The position numbers were made by a program, and so were the translations under genes. The notes under the pieces were generated by a model. It saw nothing but the letters and a program-made list of their open reading frames with translations, was not told where the DNA came from and made no database searches. Positions 1-11,260 of a stretch of DNA of 64,000 nucleotides are shown in pieces. The stretch's first letter is position 1, and the number at the start of each line of letters is the position of its first letter. Origin of the DNA: Rutidosis leptorrhynchoides (lineage: Eukaryota > Streptophyta > Magnoliopsida > Asterales > Asteraceae); contig NC_092335.1 of the NCBI RefSeq assembly GCF_046630445.1, forward strand, positions 629,269,501 to 629,333,500. The letters run 5' to 3'.

Positions 1-787
1 ACCATAACTTGAAAACGTAACAAAGTGTTGAGTATATGATACTGTGCATTAAACTTATTGGTTTGATTATCTGATTAATATATTTAGATACAGAGTTAAA
101 AGATTATGCCAAACGATTGAATTAAAAGATAATTATTGAGTCCCTTAAGGATTATGATATTATTACGGGTCTCTGTTGTAAGGTCCACGTTGATTTGGGA
201 AATCATTCATTCTTAACGGTATTCGGAATAAATGGTAAAGTGTTTGTTTAAATAACGTAATTTTGACACATACAATAATAAGGAATATCAACTATTGAAA
301 TTAGATATATGAATAACTTGCGATATGTATTTTAAAACGTGTTTATTAATATCGAAAATATATATTTAACAATACGATAAAATATAATATTAACTTGGTC
401 ATAAAAACAAATTGTTATTATATATATATATATTAACAAATAGCGAGACGATGATTTATAGAAGTAAATGATCAAAATACTCGAAAGTTTAAGATATACT
501 TTGAGTGGTATAGTTTAGGGATAATTTAAGGCTATATTTTGACAAAGGTACGTGACACGAAATGTAAAATACAAGTTTTCTCAGCGTACGAAAGGACATT
601 TGAAAAACCAGAACCGGGACATAAGTTGAATGATGACGTACGACTTATCGGAACAAAAATTACAAGTCAATTATGCATGTGAATTTAATATAATATATAA
701 TTAATTATATAAATTAAATATATTATATATATTATATAAAATTATGTTGACAAACAAAAAGTTAAAAGTTTGTGAGCTGGATCAGAG

Positions 788-838
788 GGCCATGCTATCG
801 CATGGCCTTGAAGCACAAATCCCATGCGATCGCATGGG
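788..838. promoter_or_regulatory. Paired GC-rich palindromes upstream of a TATA box
   Basis: Positions 821-838 read CCCATGCGATCGCATGGG, a perfect 18-bp palindrome. Positions 788-807 read GGCCATGCTATCGCATGGCC, a 20-bp palindrome with one mismatched pair. They share the core ATGCKATCGCAT and lie 14 bp apart, about 20 bp before the TATA-like site at 859. A dimeric-protein binding site is an inference. Confidence 0.6.
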
Positions 839-858
839 GTGCTTTTTCAGAAAAGGTA

Positions 859-867
859 CTATAAATT
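859..867 (+). promoter_or_regulatory. TATA-like box
   Basis: CTATAAATT, followed by a CA-rich stretch (cacacacagttacacata) typical of a leader start. It is a plausible LTR promoter of the unassigned repeat at 1-1405. Confidence 0.45.
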
Positions 868-941
868 CAATTGTTTTGCTCGAACAATCACACACAGTTA
901 CACATATATAGATATATACTCAGTAATATTTATATTATTTA

Positions 942-972
<31 letters not shown>

Positions 973-1597
973 ATTATTATAATTATTATTATTAAAGATT
1001 AATATTAATATTAATCTTATTATTAGCAGTAGTATTAATATTATTTTTATTAGTATTATACATAAAATACTACGACGAGGTCATGTTCAAACGATTTCAA
1101 AAATGATTTTCGAGTGAATTAAAGCTAAGGAAATTATGGGTTATTATCAAGGAGGTTATGGGTAATGTTCGGGGGTATAATTGTGAATCAAACTTAGTGT
1201 TTATCATCTCCGTTACGTCTACGTATTTTCTACAATATTGAATCTCAATATTAATACGTAAGCATTTATATTTTATATTTTATAAATTAATAGTGTATAC
1301 ATACTAGTGCTCGAGTGTATATATTTATACATGCTTGTATGCTAAATTTTGTCGTTAAACAGTTTATAATAAATCACGAATTAAATACATATATTACGGG
1401 TAAAATATAGTGATCCGAACTTTTCCATGTTTATATATATTAATTGAGATTGATATTTACATGATTAAATGTTTCCAACATGTTAAGCAATCAAACTTGT
1501 TAAGACTTGATTAATTGAAATATGTTTCATATAGACAATTGACCACCCAAGTTGACCGGTGATTCACGAACGTTAGAACTTGTAAAAACTATATGAT

Positions 1598-1600
<3 letters not shown>

Positions 1601-1679
<79 letters not shown>
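1601..1679. repeat. (AT)n microsatellite in A 5' LTR
   Basis: About 79 bp of uninterrupted AT. The matching place in the A 3' LTR (about 11490-11512) has only short AT runs, so the tract expanded after insertion or by assembly slippage. Confidence 0.95.
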
Positions 1680-1683
<4 letters not shown>

Positions 1684-2224
1684 ACATGATACTATGATAA
1701 GTAAACATATCATTAAGTATATTAACAATGAACTACATATGTAAAAACAAGACTACTAACTTAATGATTTTTAAACGAGACATATATGTAACGATTATCG
1801 TTGTAAAGACATTTAATGTATATATATCATATTAAGAGATATTCATACATGATAATATCATGATAATATAATAATTTAAAATCTCAATTGATATTATAAA
1901 CATTGGGTTAACAACATTTAACAAGATCGTTAACCTAAAGGTTTCAAAACAACACTTACATGTAACGACTAACGATGACTTAACGACTCAGTTAAAATGT
2001 ATATACATGTAGTGTTTTAATATGTATTTATACACTTTTGAAAGACTTCAATACACTTATCAAAATACTTCTACTTAGCAAAAATGCTTACAATTACATC
2101 CTCGTTCAGTTTCATCAACAATTCTACTCGTATGCACCAGTATTCGTACTCGTACAATACACAGCTTTTAGATGTATGTACTATTGGTATATACACTCCA
2201 ATGATCAGCTCTTAGCAGCCCATG

Positions 2225-2352
2225 TGAGTCACCTAACACATGTGGGAACCATCATTTGGCAACTAGCATGAAATATCTCATAAAATTACAAAAATATGAG
2301 TAATCATTCATGACTTATTTACATGAAAACAAAATTACATATCCTTTATATC
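2225..2352 (+). promoter_or_regulatory. Candidate U3 promoter of A/B-type LTR
   Basis: TGAGTCA (2225-2231, GCN4/bZIP-type site) and the palindrome CACATGTG (2237-2244, E-box) are followed about 100 bp later by a TATA-like tttatatct (about 2346-2354), then an A/C-rich leader. The same three elements occur in the other A and B LTRs, for example TGAGTCA at 12059 and CACATGTG at 12071. Confidence 0.5.
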
Positions 2353-4320
2353 TAATCCATACACCAACGACCAAAAACACCTACAAACACTTTAATTCTT
2401 CAATTTTCTTCATCTAATTGATCTCTCTCAAGTTCTATCTTCAAGTTCTAAGTGTTCTTCATATATTCTACAAGTTCTAGTTACATAAAATCAAGAATAC
2501 TTTCAAGTTTGCTAGCTCACTTCCAATCTTGTAAGGTGATCATCCAACCTCAAGAAATCTTTGTTTCTTACAGTAGGTTATCATTCTAATACAGGGTAAT
2601 AATCATATTCAAACTTTGGTTCAATTTCTATAACTATAACAATCTTATTTCAAGTGATGATCTTACTTGAACTTGTTTTCGTGTCATGATTCTGCTTCAA
2701 GAACTTCGAGCCATCCAAGGATCCGTTGAAGCTAGATCCATTTTTCTCTTTTCCAGTAGGTTTATCCAAGGAACTTAAGGTAGTAATGATGTTCATAACA
2801 TCATTCGATTCATACATATAAAGCTATCTTATTCGAAGGTTTAAACTTGTAATCACTAGAACATAGTTTAGTTAATTCTAAACTTGTTCGCAAACAAAAG
2901 TTAATCCTTCTAACTTGACTTATAAAATCAACTAAACACATGTTCTATATCTATATGATATGCTAACTTAATGATTTAAAACCTGGAAACACGAAAAACA
3001 CCGTAAAACCGGATTTACGCCGTCGTAGTAACACCGCGGGCTGTTTTGGGTTAGTTAACTAAAAACTATGATAAACTTTGATTTAAAAGTTGTTATTCTG
3101 AGAAAATGATTTTTATTATGAACATGACACTATATCCAAAAATTATGGTTAAACTCAAAGTGGAAGTATGTTTTCTAAAATGGTCATCTAGACGTCGTTC
3201 TTTCGACTGAAATGACTACCTTTACAAAAACGACTTATAACTTATTTTTTCGACTATAAACCTATACTTTTTCTGTTTAGATTCATAAAATAGAGTTCAA
3301 TATGAAACCATAGCAATTTGATTCACTCAAAACGGATTTAAAATGAAGAAGTTATGGGTAAAACAAGATTGGATAATTTTTCTCATTTTAGCTACGTGAA
3401 AATTGGTAACAAATCTATTCCAACCATAACTTAATCAACTTGTATTGTATATTATGTAATCTTGAGATATCATAGACACGTATACAATGTTTCGACCTAT
3501 CATGTCGACACATCTATATATATTTCGGAACAACCATAGACACTCTATATGTGAATGTTGGAGTTAGCTATACAGGGTTGAGGTTGATTCCAAAATATAT
3601 ATAGTTTGAGTTGTGATCAATACTGAGATACGTATACACTGGGTCGTGGATTGATTCAAGATAATATTTATCGATTTATTTCTGTACATCTAACTGTGGA
3701 CAACTAGTTGTAGGTTACTAACGAGTACAGCTGACTTAATAAACTTAAAACATCAAAATATATTAAAAGTGTTGTAAATATATTTTGAACATACTTTGAT
3801 ATATATGTATATATTGTTATAGGTTCGTGAATCAACCAGTGGCCAAGTCTTACTTCCCGACGAAGTAAAAATCTGTGAAAGTGAGTTATAGTCCCACTTT
3901 TAAAATCTAATATTTTTGGGATGAGAATACATGCAGGTTTTATAAATGATTTACAAAATAGACACAAGTACGTGAAACTACATTCTATGGTTGAATTATC
4001 GAAATTGAATATGCCCCTTTTTACAGAGTAATCTAAGAATTAGGGAACAGACACCCTAATTGACGCGAATCCTAAAGATAGATCTATTGGGCCTAACAAA
4101 CCCCATCCAAAGTACCGGATGCTTTAGTACTTCCAAATTTATATCATATCCGAAGGGTGTCCCGGAATGATGGGGATATTCTTATATATGCATCTTGTTA
4201 ATGTCGGTTACCAGGTGTTCACCATATGAATGATTTTTATCTCTATGTATGGGATGTGTATTGAAATATGAAATCTTGTGGTCTATTATTATGATTTGAT
4301 ATATATAGATTAAACCTATA

Positions 4321-4367
4321 ACTCACCAACATTTTTGTTGACGTTTTAAGCATGTTTATTCTCAGGT
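4321..4367 (+). promoter_or_regulatory. Conserved LTR block ending in splice-donor-like CAG/GT
   Basis: Begins ACTCACCAAC, contains GTTGAC and AAGCATGT, and ends TTATTCTCAGGT, followed about 15 nt later by TTCCGCTGT. Copies occur at 14160-14206, 52058-52104, 62089-62135 and 44014-44061 (+), and at 15718-15764, 16407-16454, 23007-23054 and 32385-32432 (-). These belong to LTRs that are otherwise strongly diverged. Role unknown; splice donor or RNA packaging signal are inferences. Confidence 0.7.
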
Positions 4368-4710
4368 GATTATTAAGAACTTCCGCTGTCACATACTTAA
4401 ATAAGGACGAGATTTGGAGTCCATGCTTGTATGATATTGTGTAAAAACTGCATTCAAGAAACTTATTTTGTTGTAACATATTTGTATTGTAAACCATTAT
4501 GTAATGGTCGTGTGTAAACAGGATATTTTAGATTATCATTATTTGATAATCTACGTAAAGCTTTTTAAACCTTTATTGATGAAATAAAGGTTATGGTTTG
4601 TTTTAAAATGAATGCAGTCTTTGAAAAACGTCTCATATAGAGGTCAAAATCTCGCAACAAAATCAATTAATATGGAACGTTTTTAATCAATAAGAACGGG
4701 ACATTTCAGT

Positions 4711-4722
4711 TGGTATCCGAGC
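4711..4722 (+). other. Primer-binding site of element A
   Basis: TGGTATCCGAGC, 2 nt after the LTR end. It differs at one base from TGGTATCAGAGC, the usual plant site complementary to initiator tRNA-Met. Element B has the same variant at 52448. Confidence 0.9.
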
Positions 4723-4918
4723 GTTGGTCTTAGAGAACCAGAATTTTACATTAGTGTGTCTTATCGAGTTTGTTAAGATGCATTAGTGAGTCTGGACTTC
4801 GACCGTGTTTACTTGAAAAAATGATTGCTTAACAAATTTTGTTGGAAACTATATATTTTTAACATGTGAATATTATGTGATATATTAATCTCTTAACGTG
4901 TTTGATATTATGTGATAG

Positions 4919-5533
4919 ATGTCTACCTCTAGAACAAGTCCCATTGACTCACCTAATAATAATGAAGAGTCAAATGTAAATTGGAATGATTCGTAGACTG
5001 ATTCACAAGTTCCCGAAGAGGAACCGGAAGAAGAGTCGGAACCGGAAGAAGAATCGGAACCGGAAGAAGAATCGGAACCGGATGAAGAAATAGAACCGGT
5101 GGGGGAAATAATAAAACGGTTAAGTAAAAGAAAATCCTCAACCAACCGACCAAGGTTAATTATGGTCAATGGTGTTTCCGCCAAGGAAGCAAAATATTGG
5201 GAGGATTACCAATTCTCCGATGAATCGGATTCCGACGAGAATTCCGATGATGTTATAGAAATTACCCCAACTGAATTTAAAAAGGCAAAAGAAAATAATA
5301 AGGGAAAGGGCATAAAAATAGAGAAATCTAATTCCAATCCCGATGAACTTTATATGTATGGTCAACCCCCGAAGTCCTTAAGTTGTAACAATGACCCGGG
5401 AACCTCTAAACCACCAGGTTTTTCTAAACCGTTGTGGAAAACGACAGCTCGTATTAGGGGAACATCATATATCTCTAGAAACTTGGCAAAACGAACCAAA
5501 ACCGAAGAAGAAGAAACAAACGAGTCGGAATAA
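4919..5533 (+). pseudogene. Acidic ORF0 of element A (interrupted)
   Basis: Accessory ORF between PBS and gag, about 200 codons. The start ATG at 4919 follows directly on a gatAG that could be a splice acceptor. A TAG at 4994-4996 breaks the frame; reading resumes after it. The N-terminal part is built of repeated Glu-Pro-Ser units (PEEES type) encoded by a 15-18-bp minisatellite. The middle has acidic DESDSDEN stretches, and the C-terminal part is Lys/Glu-rich. No known domain recognised. The counterpart in element B (52655-53254) is open. Function unknown; because it precedes gag and is kept in both copies it is probably an element protein, not noise. Confidence 0.7.
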
Positions 5534-5669
5534 GATAGTTGTATTCGTGTGGTGTAATATATGTAATATAGTGTGCTTATGCTTTATGATATATGTAAAA
5601 ATTGCTTGTATTAATAAGTATTTTTTTATGAATCTAACTCTTGTCTATTTTACAGTATAAAAACACAAA
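5534..5669 (+). other. ORF0-F-box spacer with acceptor-like site
   Basis: AT-rich spacer of about 135 nt. It ends in a pyrimidine-rich tctattttacAG followed by 14 nt to the F-box ATG. That looks like an intron 3' splice site, so the F-box could be read from a spliced RNA. Element B has the same sequence before 53391. Confidence 0.4.
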
Positions 5670-6353
5670 ATGGATAGACAACTCAATATTTTAAGAGACC
5701 TACCCGGAGACATGATTGATGAAATCTTGTCTAGAGTCGGTCAGAATTCTTTGGCACAACTATTTAAGGCGAGATCAGTTTGTAAGACATTCGAAGAACG
5801 TTCCAAGAATGCCTTGGTTTATAAAAGGCTTTCGTTCGAAAGATGGGGGATATCACATTGGAAAATCCATAAGTTACGATGTGTTTACTTTGACGCATAT
5901 ATTGCGGGGAACCCAAATGCTATTTTACGCAATGGGTTAAGAAATTATTTTGACTCAATATATCCGAATATTGGACTTCGTGATTTAGAAAAAGCGGCTA
6001 ACATGCAACATAAAGAAGCATGTTATGCTTACGGATTAGTAATGTTCGCTTCTCACCAAAGTGAGAACAAGAACATCGGGCTACAACTATTAAACAAAAC
6101 GTTCCCACAAGTGACGGAGTCGGTAATTGGGGTAAGAAATGAGGTTTTTAGATTGTTACGGGACTGTTGGACATTACGTAACCCTCGTCCCTTTGATGAC
6201 GTTACAACACGTTGTCTTATCAACGGCCATAACGGTTATGTTCCACAAGACCAAGGATGGGAAGTAATCCTAGTAAAACCAGAATGCATGACTTGTTTCT
6301 GGACGTATGAATTACGTGTCTTTATTGCCTTTGCTGAACGACTTGTGTACTAG
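5670..6353 (+). CDS. Captured F-box protein (At2g35280-like), intact ORF in retrotransposon A
   Basis: 227 residues, uninterrupted. Residues about 8-50 form an F-box: LPGDMIDEILSRV, then a conserved VCKTFEERS, the surface by which such proteins bind SKP1 in SCF ubiquitin ligases. Residues about 75-145 look like Sel1/TPR-type helices (NPNAILRNGLRNYF, then EACYAYGLVMF). The C-terminal part carries CMTCFWTYELRVF, like the Cys-x2-Cys-Trp end of plant At2g35280-like F-box proteins. This is a host-type gene inside an LTR element, between ORF0 and gag, on the element's coding strand and without visible introns, which suggests capture from RNA. Element B carries the same gene with a 26-bp duplication. 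Substrate unknown. The family call rests on recognised motifs, not on a database search. Confidence 0.8.
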   Translation: MDRQLNILRDLPGDMIDEILSRVGQNSLAQLFKARSVCKTFEERSKNALVYKRLSFERWGISHWKIHKLRCVYFDAYIAGNPNAILRNGLRNYFDSIYPNIGLRDLEKAANMQHKEACYAYGLVMFASHQSENKNIGLQLLNKTFPQVTESVIGVRNEVFRLLRDCWTLRNPRPFDDVTTRCLINGHNGYVPQDQGWEVILVKPECMTCFWTYELRVFIAFAERLVY

Positions 6354-6694
6354 CTAGAATTATCTTCACAACCATCTTGTATCAAATTTATTGTGTGCTA
6401 TATTTCATGCTATATGTAAAATAAGCGGCATTGTAAGTTTGTAAAATATTGTGTAAAAGTTTGAACGCGAAATATTATTATAATCAGTTTTTCATATAGA
6501 ATTGTAGTAGTTGAATTGTATATTAGCTACTAAGTATGAACTTAACGGGTAGGTACTACCCGAATTTAAACTTATAAAACGCTAATATGAAGAAAAAGCT
6601 TTTATAAATGAGTTCATATTATGCTACGAAATACTATTAACTACTCTTAATATTCTGTATGATTAACTTGTTCCATTTGACTATTTTGAAGGAA
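6354..6694 (+). other. F-box-gag spacer with internal PPT-like motif
   Basis: AT-rich, non-coding. At 6542-6567 it holds TTAACGGGTAGGTACT followed by ACCCGAATTT. That is the PPT and LTR-start junction of this family with 6 nt missing (compare 59019-59048). GGGTAG and CTACCC can pair around a GTA loop. The same motif lies at 54289-54314 in element B, and a relative at 21634-21655 in element G. Confidence 0.7.
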
Positions 6695-9600
6695 ATGGCA
6701 CCGACTACTCGACACACCGTGAATATGAATGAAGAGGAATTCCGTACTTTTCTAGCTTCAAACATAGCCGCACTACAGGCTGCGCTACATACCAACAATA
6801 ACCTTGGATCTAGCAGTACAGGAAATCGTGTAGGATGCACCTACAAAGAATTCACTGCCTGCAAACCTTTGGAATTTGATGGAACCGAAGGACCGATCGG
6901 ATTGAAACGGTGGACCGAGAAGGTCGAATCGGTGTTTGCCATAAGTAAGTGTACTGAAGAGGACAAAGTGAAGTACGCTACGTATACCTTCACAGGTTCT
7001 GCGTTAACATGGTGGAATACCTATCTAGAGCAAGTGGGACAAGACGATGCGTACGCACTACCGTGGTCAGCATTCAAGCACTTGATGAACGAGAAATACC
7101 GTCCCAGAACCGAGGTCAATAAGCTCAATACAGAACTTAGAGGGTTACGAACCCAAGGATTTGATATTACCACGTACGAAAGACGATTCACAGAATTGTG
7201 CCTATTGTGTCCGGGAGCATTCGAAGATGAGGAAGAGAAGATCGACGCGTTTGTGAAAGGATTACCGGAAAGAATCCAAGAAGATATAAGTTCACACGAG
7301 CCCGCCTCCATACAACAGGCATGTAGAATGGCTCACAAACTAGTGAACCAGATTGAAGAAAGAATTAAAGAACAGACTGCTGAAGAGGCCAATGTGAAGC
7401 AAATCAAAAGAAAGTGGGAGGAAAACGGTGATAAGAATCACCAATACAATAACAACAGCAATTACAACAATAATCGCAACAATTATCCCAACAATCGCAA
7501 CATCAATCGCAACTACAACAAACGGCCCAACAACAACAACAACAACAGCAACTACAATAATCATCCCAACAACAATAATAACCGCAACAACAACAATCAG
7601 AAGCAGCTATGCCAAAGGTGTGAAAAGTATCACTCGGGGTTCTGCACCAAATTTTGCAACAAGTGTAAAAGAAATGGTCATAGCGCGGCGAAGTGTGAGG
7701 TCTACGGACCAGGGGTTAATAGAACGAAAGGAACAAATGGTGTCGGAACGAGTAATGGCGGAGCAAGTAGTGTCGGAGCAAGTTATGCCAATGTAGTTTG
7801 TTATAAATGTGGAAAACCGGGCCACATTATTAGAAATTGCCCGAACCAGGAGAACACGAATGGACAAGGCCGCGGAAGAGTTTTCAATATTAATGCGGCC
7901 GAGGCACAGGAAGACCCGGAGCTTGTTACGAGTACGTTTCTTATTGACAATAAATCTGCTTACGTTTTATTTGATTCGGGTGCGGATAGAAGCTATACGA
8001 GTAGAGATTTTTGTACTAAATTAAGTTGTCCATTGACGCCTTTAGATAGTAAATTTTTACTCGAATTAGCAAATGGTAAATTAATTTCAGCAGATAATAT
8101 ATGTCGGAATCGAGAAATTAAACTGGTTAGCGAAACATTTAAGATTGATTTGATACCAGTAGAGTTAGGGAGTTTTGATGTGATAATCGGTATGGACTGG
8201 TTGAAAGAAGTGAAAGCAGAGATCGTTTGTTACAAAAATGCAATTCGCATTATACGAGAAAAAGGAAAACCCTTAATGGTGTACGGAGAAAAGGGCAACA
8301 CGAAGCTACATCTTATTAGTAATTTGAAGGCACAAAAACTAATAAGAAAAGGTTGCTATGCTGTTCTAGTACACGTCGAGAAAGTACAAACTGAAGAAAA
8401 GAGCATCAATGATGTTCCCATTGCAAAAGAATTTCCCGATGTATTTCCGAAAGAATTACCGGGATTACCCCCACATCGATCCGTTGAATTTCAAATAGAT
8501 CTTGTACCAGGAGCTGCACCAATAGCTCGTGCTCCTTACAGACTCGCACCCAGCGAGATGAAAGAACTGCAAAGCCAATTACAAGAACTTTTAGAGCGTG
8601 ATTTCATTCGACCAAGCACATCACCGTGGGGAGCTCCTGTTTTGTTTGTCAAGAAGAAAGATGGTACATTCAGGTTGTGTATCGACTACCGAGAGTTGAA
8701 CAAACTTACCATCAAGAACCGCTACCCACTACCGAGAATCGACGACTTATTTGATCAACTACAAGGCTCGTCTGTTTATTCAAAGATTGACTTACATTCC
8801 GGGTATCATCAAATGCGGGTGAAAGAAGATGATATTCCAAAGACTGCTTTCAGAACACGTTACGATCATTACGAGTTTATGGCCATGCCGTTTGGTTTAA
8901 CTAATGCACCAGCTGTGTTCATGGACCTTATGAACCGAGTGTGTGGACCATACCTTGACAAGTTTGTCATTGTTTTCATTGATGACATACTTATTTACTC
9001 AAAGAATGACCAAGAACACGGTGAACATTTAAGAAAGGTGTTAGAAGTATTGAGGAAGGAAGAATTGTACGTTAAGTTTTCAAAGTGTGCATTTTGGTTG
9101 GAAGAAGTTCAATTCCTCGGTCACATAGTGAACAAAGAAGGTATTAAGGTGGATCCGGCAAAGATAGAAACTGTTGAAAAGTGGGAAACCCCGAAAACTC
9201 CGAAACACATACGCCAGTTTTTAGGACTAGCTGGTTACTACAGAAGGTTCATCCAAGACTTTTCCAGAATAGCAAAACCCTTGACTGCATTAACGCATAA
9301 AGGGAAGAAATTTGAATGGAATGATGAACAAGAGAAAGCGTTTCAGTTATTGAAGAAAAAGCTAACTACGGCACGTATATTGTCATTGCCTGAAGGGAAT
9401 GATGATTTTGTGATTTATTGTGACGCATCAAAGCAAGGTCTCGGTTATGTATTAATGCAACGAACGAAGGTGATTGCTTATGCGTCTAGACAATTGAAGA
9501 TTCACGAACAAAATTATACGACGCATGATTTGGAATTAGGCGCGGTTGTTTTTGCATTAAAGACTTGGAGGCACTACTTATATGGGGTCAAAAGTATTAT

Positions 9601-11260
9601 ATATACCGACCACAAAAGTCTTCAACACATATTTAATCAGAAACAACTGAATATGAGGCAGCGTAGGTGGATTGAATTATTGAATGATTACGACTTTGAG
9701 ATTCGTTACCACCCGGGAAAGGCAAATGTGGTAGCCGATGCCTTGAGCAGGAAGGACAGAGAACCCATTCGAGTAAAATCTATGAATATAATGATTCATA
9801 ATAACCTTACTACTCAAATAAAGGAGGCGCAACAAGGAGTTTTAAAAGTGGGAAATTTAAAGGATGAAATACCCAAAGGATCGGAGAAGCATCTTAATAT
9901 TCGGGAAGACGGAACCCGGTATAGGGCTGAAAGGATTTGGGTACCAAAATTTGGAGATATGAGAGAAATGGTACTTAGAGAAGCTCATAAAACCAGATAC
10001 TCAATACATCCTGGAACGGGGAAGATGTACAAGGATCTCAAGAAACATTTTTGGTGGTCGGGTATGAAAGCCGATGTTGCTAAATATGTAGGAAAATGTT
10101 TGACGTGTTCTAAGGTCAAAGCTGAACATCAGAAACCATCGGGTCTACTACAACAACCTGAAATCCCGGAATGGAAATGGGAAAACATTACCATGGATTT
10201 CATTACTAAATTGCCAAGGACTGCAAGTGGTTATGATACTATTTGGGTAATAGTTGATCGTCTCACCAAGTCAGCACACTTCCTGCCAATAAGAGAAGAT
10301 GACAAGATGGAGAAGTTAGCACGACTGTATTTAAAGGAAGTCGTCTCCAGACATGGAATACCAATCTCTATTATCTCTGATAGGGATGGCAGATTTATTT
10401 CAAGATTCTGGCAGACATTACAGCAAGCATTGGGAACTCGTCTAGACATGAGTACTGCCTATCATCCACAAACTGATGGGCAGAGTGAAAGGACGATACA
10501 AACGCTTGAAGACATGCTACGAGCTTGTGTTATTGATTTCGGAAACAGTTGAGATCGACATCTACCGTTAGTAGAATTTTCCTACAACAACAGCTACCAT
10601 TCAAGCATTGAGATGGCGCCGTTTGAAGCACTTTATGGTAGAAAGTGCAGGTCTCCAATTTGTTGGAGTGAAGTGGGGGATAGACAGATTACGGGTCCGG
10701 AGATTATACAAGAAACTACCGAGAAGATCATCCAAATTCAACAACGGTTGAAAACCGCCCAAAGTCGACAAAAGAGCTACGCTGACATTAAAAGAAAAGA
10801 TATAGAATTTGAAATTGGAGAGATGGTCATGCTTAAAGTTGCACCTTGGAAAGGCGTTGTTCGATTTGGTAAACGAGGGAAATTAAATCCAAGGTATATT
10901 GGACCATTCAAGATTATTGATCGTGTCGGACCAGTAGCTTACCGACTTGAGTTACCTCAACAACTCGCGGCTGTACATAACACTTTCCACGTCTCGAATT
11001 TGAAGAAATGTTTTGCTAAAGAAGATCTCACTATTCCGTTAGATGAAATCCAAATCAACGAAAAACTTCAATTCATCGAAGAACCCGTCGAAATAATGGA
11101 TCGTGAGGTTAAAAGACTTAAGCAAAACAAGATACCAATTGTTAAGGTTCGATGGAATGCTCGTAGAGGACCCGAGTTTACATGGGAGCGTGAAGATCAG
11201 ATGAAGAAGAAATACCCGCATCTATTTCCAGAAGATTCGTCAACACCTTCAACAGCTTAA
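6695..11260 (+). pseudogene. gag-pol: gag-pol polyprotein of element A (one nonsense codon)
   Basis: Single-frame polyprotein; the ATG at 6695 (MAPTTRHTV) is chosen over the upstream in-frame ATG at 6659 because the intervening residues look like leader. Counting from 6659: gag with Asn-rich linker (about 250-320) and three CCHC knuckles ([26 protein letters not shown]); aspartic protease DSGA (D439); RT with MPFGLTNAP and FIDD (D775); RNase H CDAS (D922); integrase HHCC from about 1110 and DDE residues at about D1180, D1241, E1277; C-terminal chromodomain-like [13 protein letters not shown] at 10550-10552 replaces the Trp codon present in B and E, cutting integrase after its catalytic E. RT also has His for the usual Arg in LRSGYHQ and Asp for Gly in RYGHYEF. 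Probably inactive. Confidence 0.93.

Larger units (their letters stand above)
1..1405. repeat. AT-rich LTR-like fragment, unassigned family
   Basis: No coding region is visible. A TATA-like CTATAAATT lies at 859-867, shortly after two GC-rich palindromes (788-807 and 821-838), and is followed by a CA-rich leader near 885-905. That layout resembles the U3 promoter of a plant LTR retrotransposon. An ATT-type microsatellite follows at about 935-995. No second copy of this sequence was found in the window, so the element it came from is unknown. The fragment ends where the LTR of element A begins. Confidence 0.5.
1406..4708 (+). repeat. 5' LTR of element A
   Basis: About 3.3 kb. The start was set by alignment to element B, whose LTR begins TGTAGTGACCCG; here it reads TATAGTGATCCG, so the terminal TG has become TA. 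It ends CATTTCA directly before the PBS. It holds a TATA-like site near 2346, bZIP/E-box motifs at 2225-2244, an AATAAA at 4583-4588, and the conserved donor-like block at 4321-4367. Small ORFs inside recur in the sister LTRs only because the LTRs are copies. Confidence 0.93.

Noticed and set aside
2038..2271. 77-aa ORF repeated in the four A/B LTRs (also 11872, 49974, 59789)
   Set aside because: Repeated only because LTRs are copies; overlaps promoter motifs, no domain, and the change pattern shows no coding bias I can see.
3704..4497. 87-aa and 84-aa minus-strand ORFs in A/B LTRs
   Set aside because: Antisense chance frames in conserved LTR sequence; no domain or start context.
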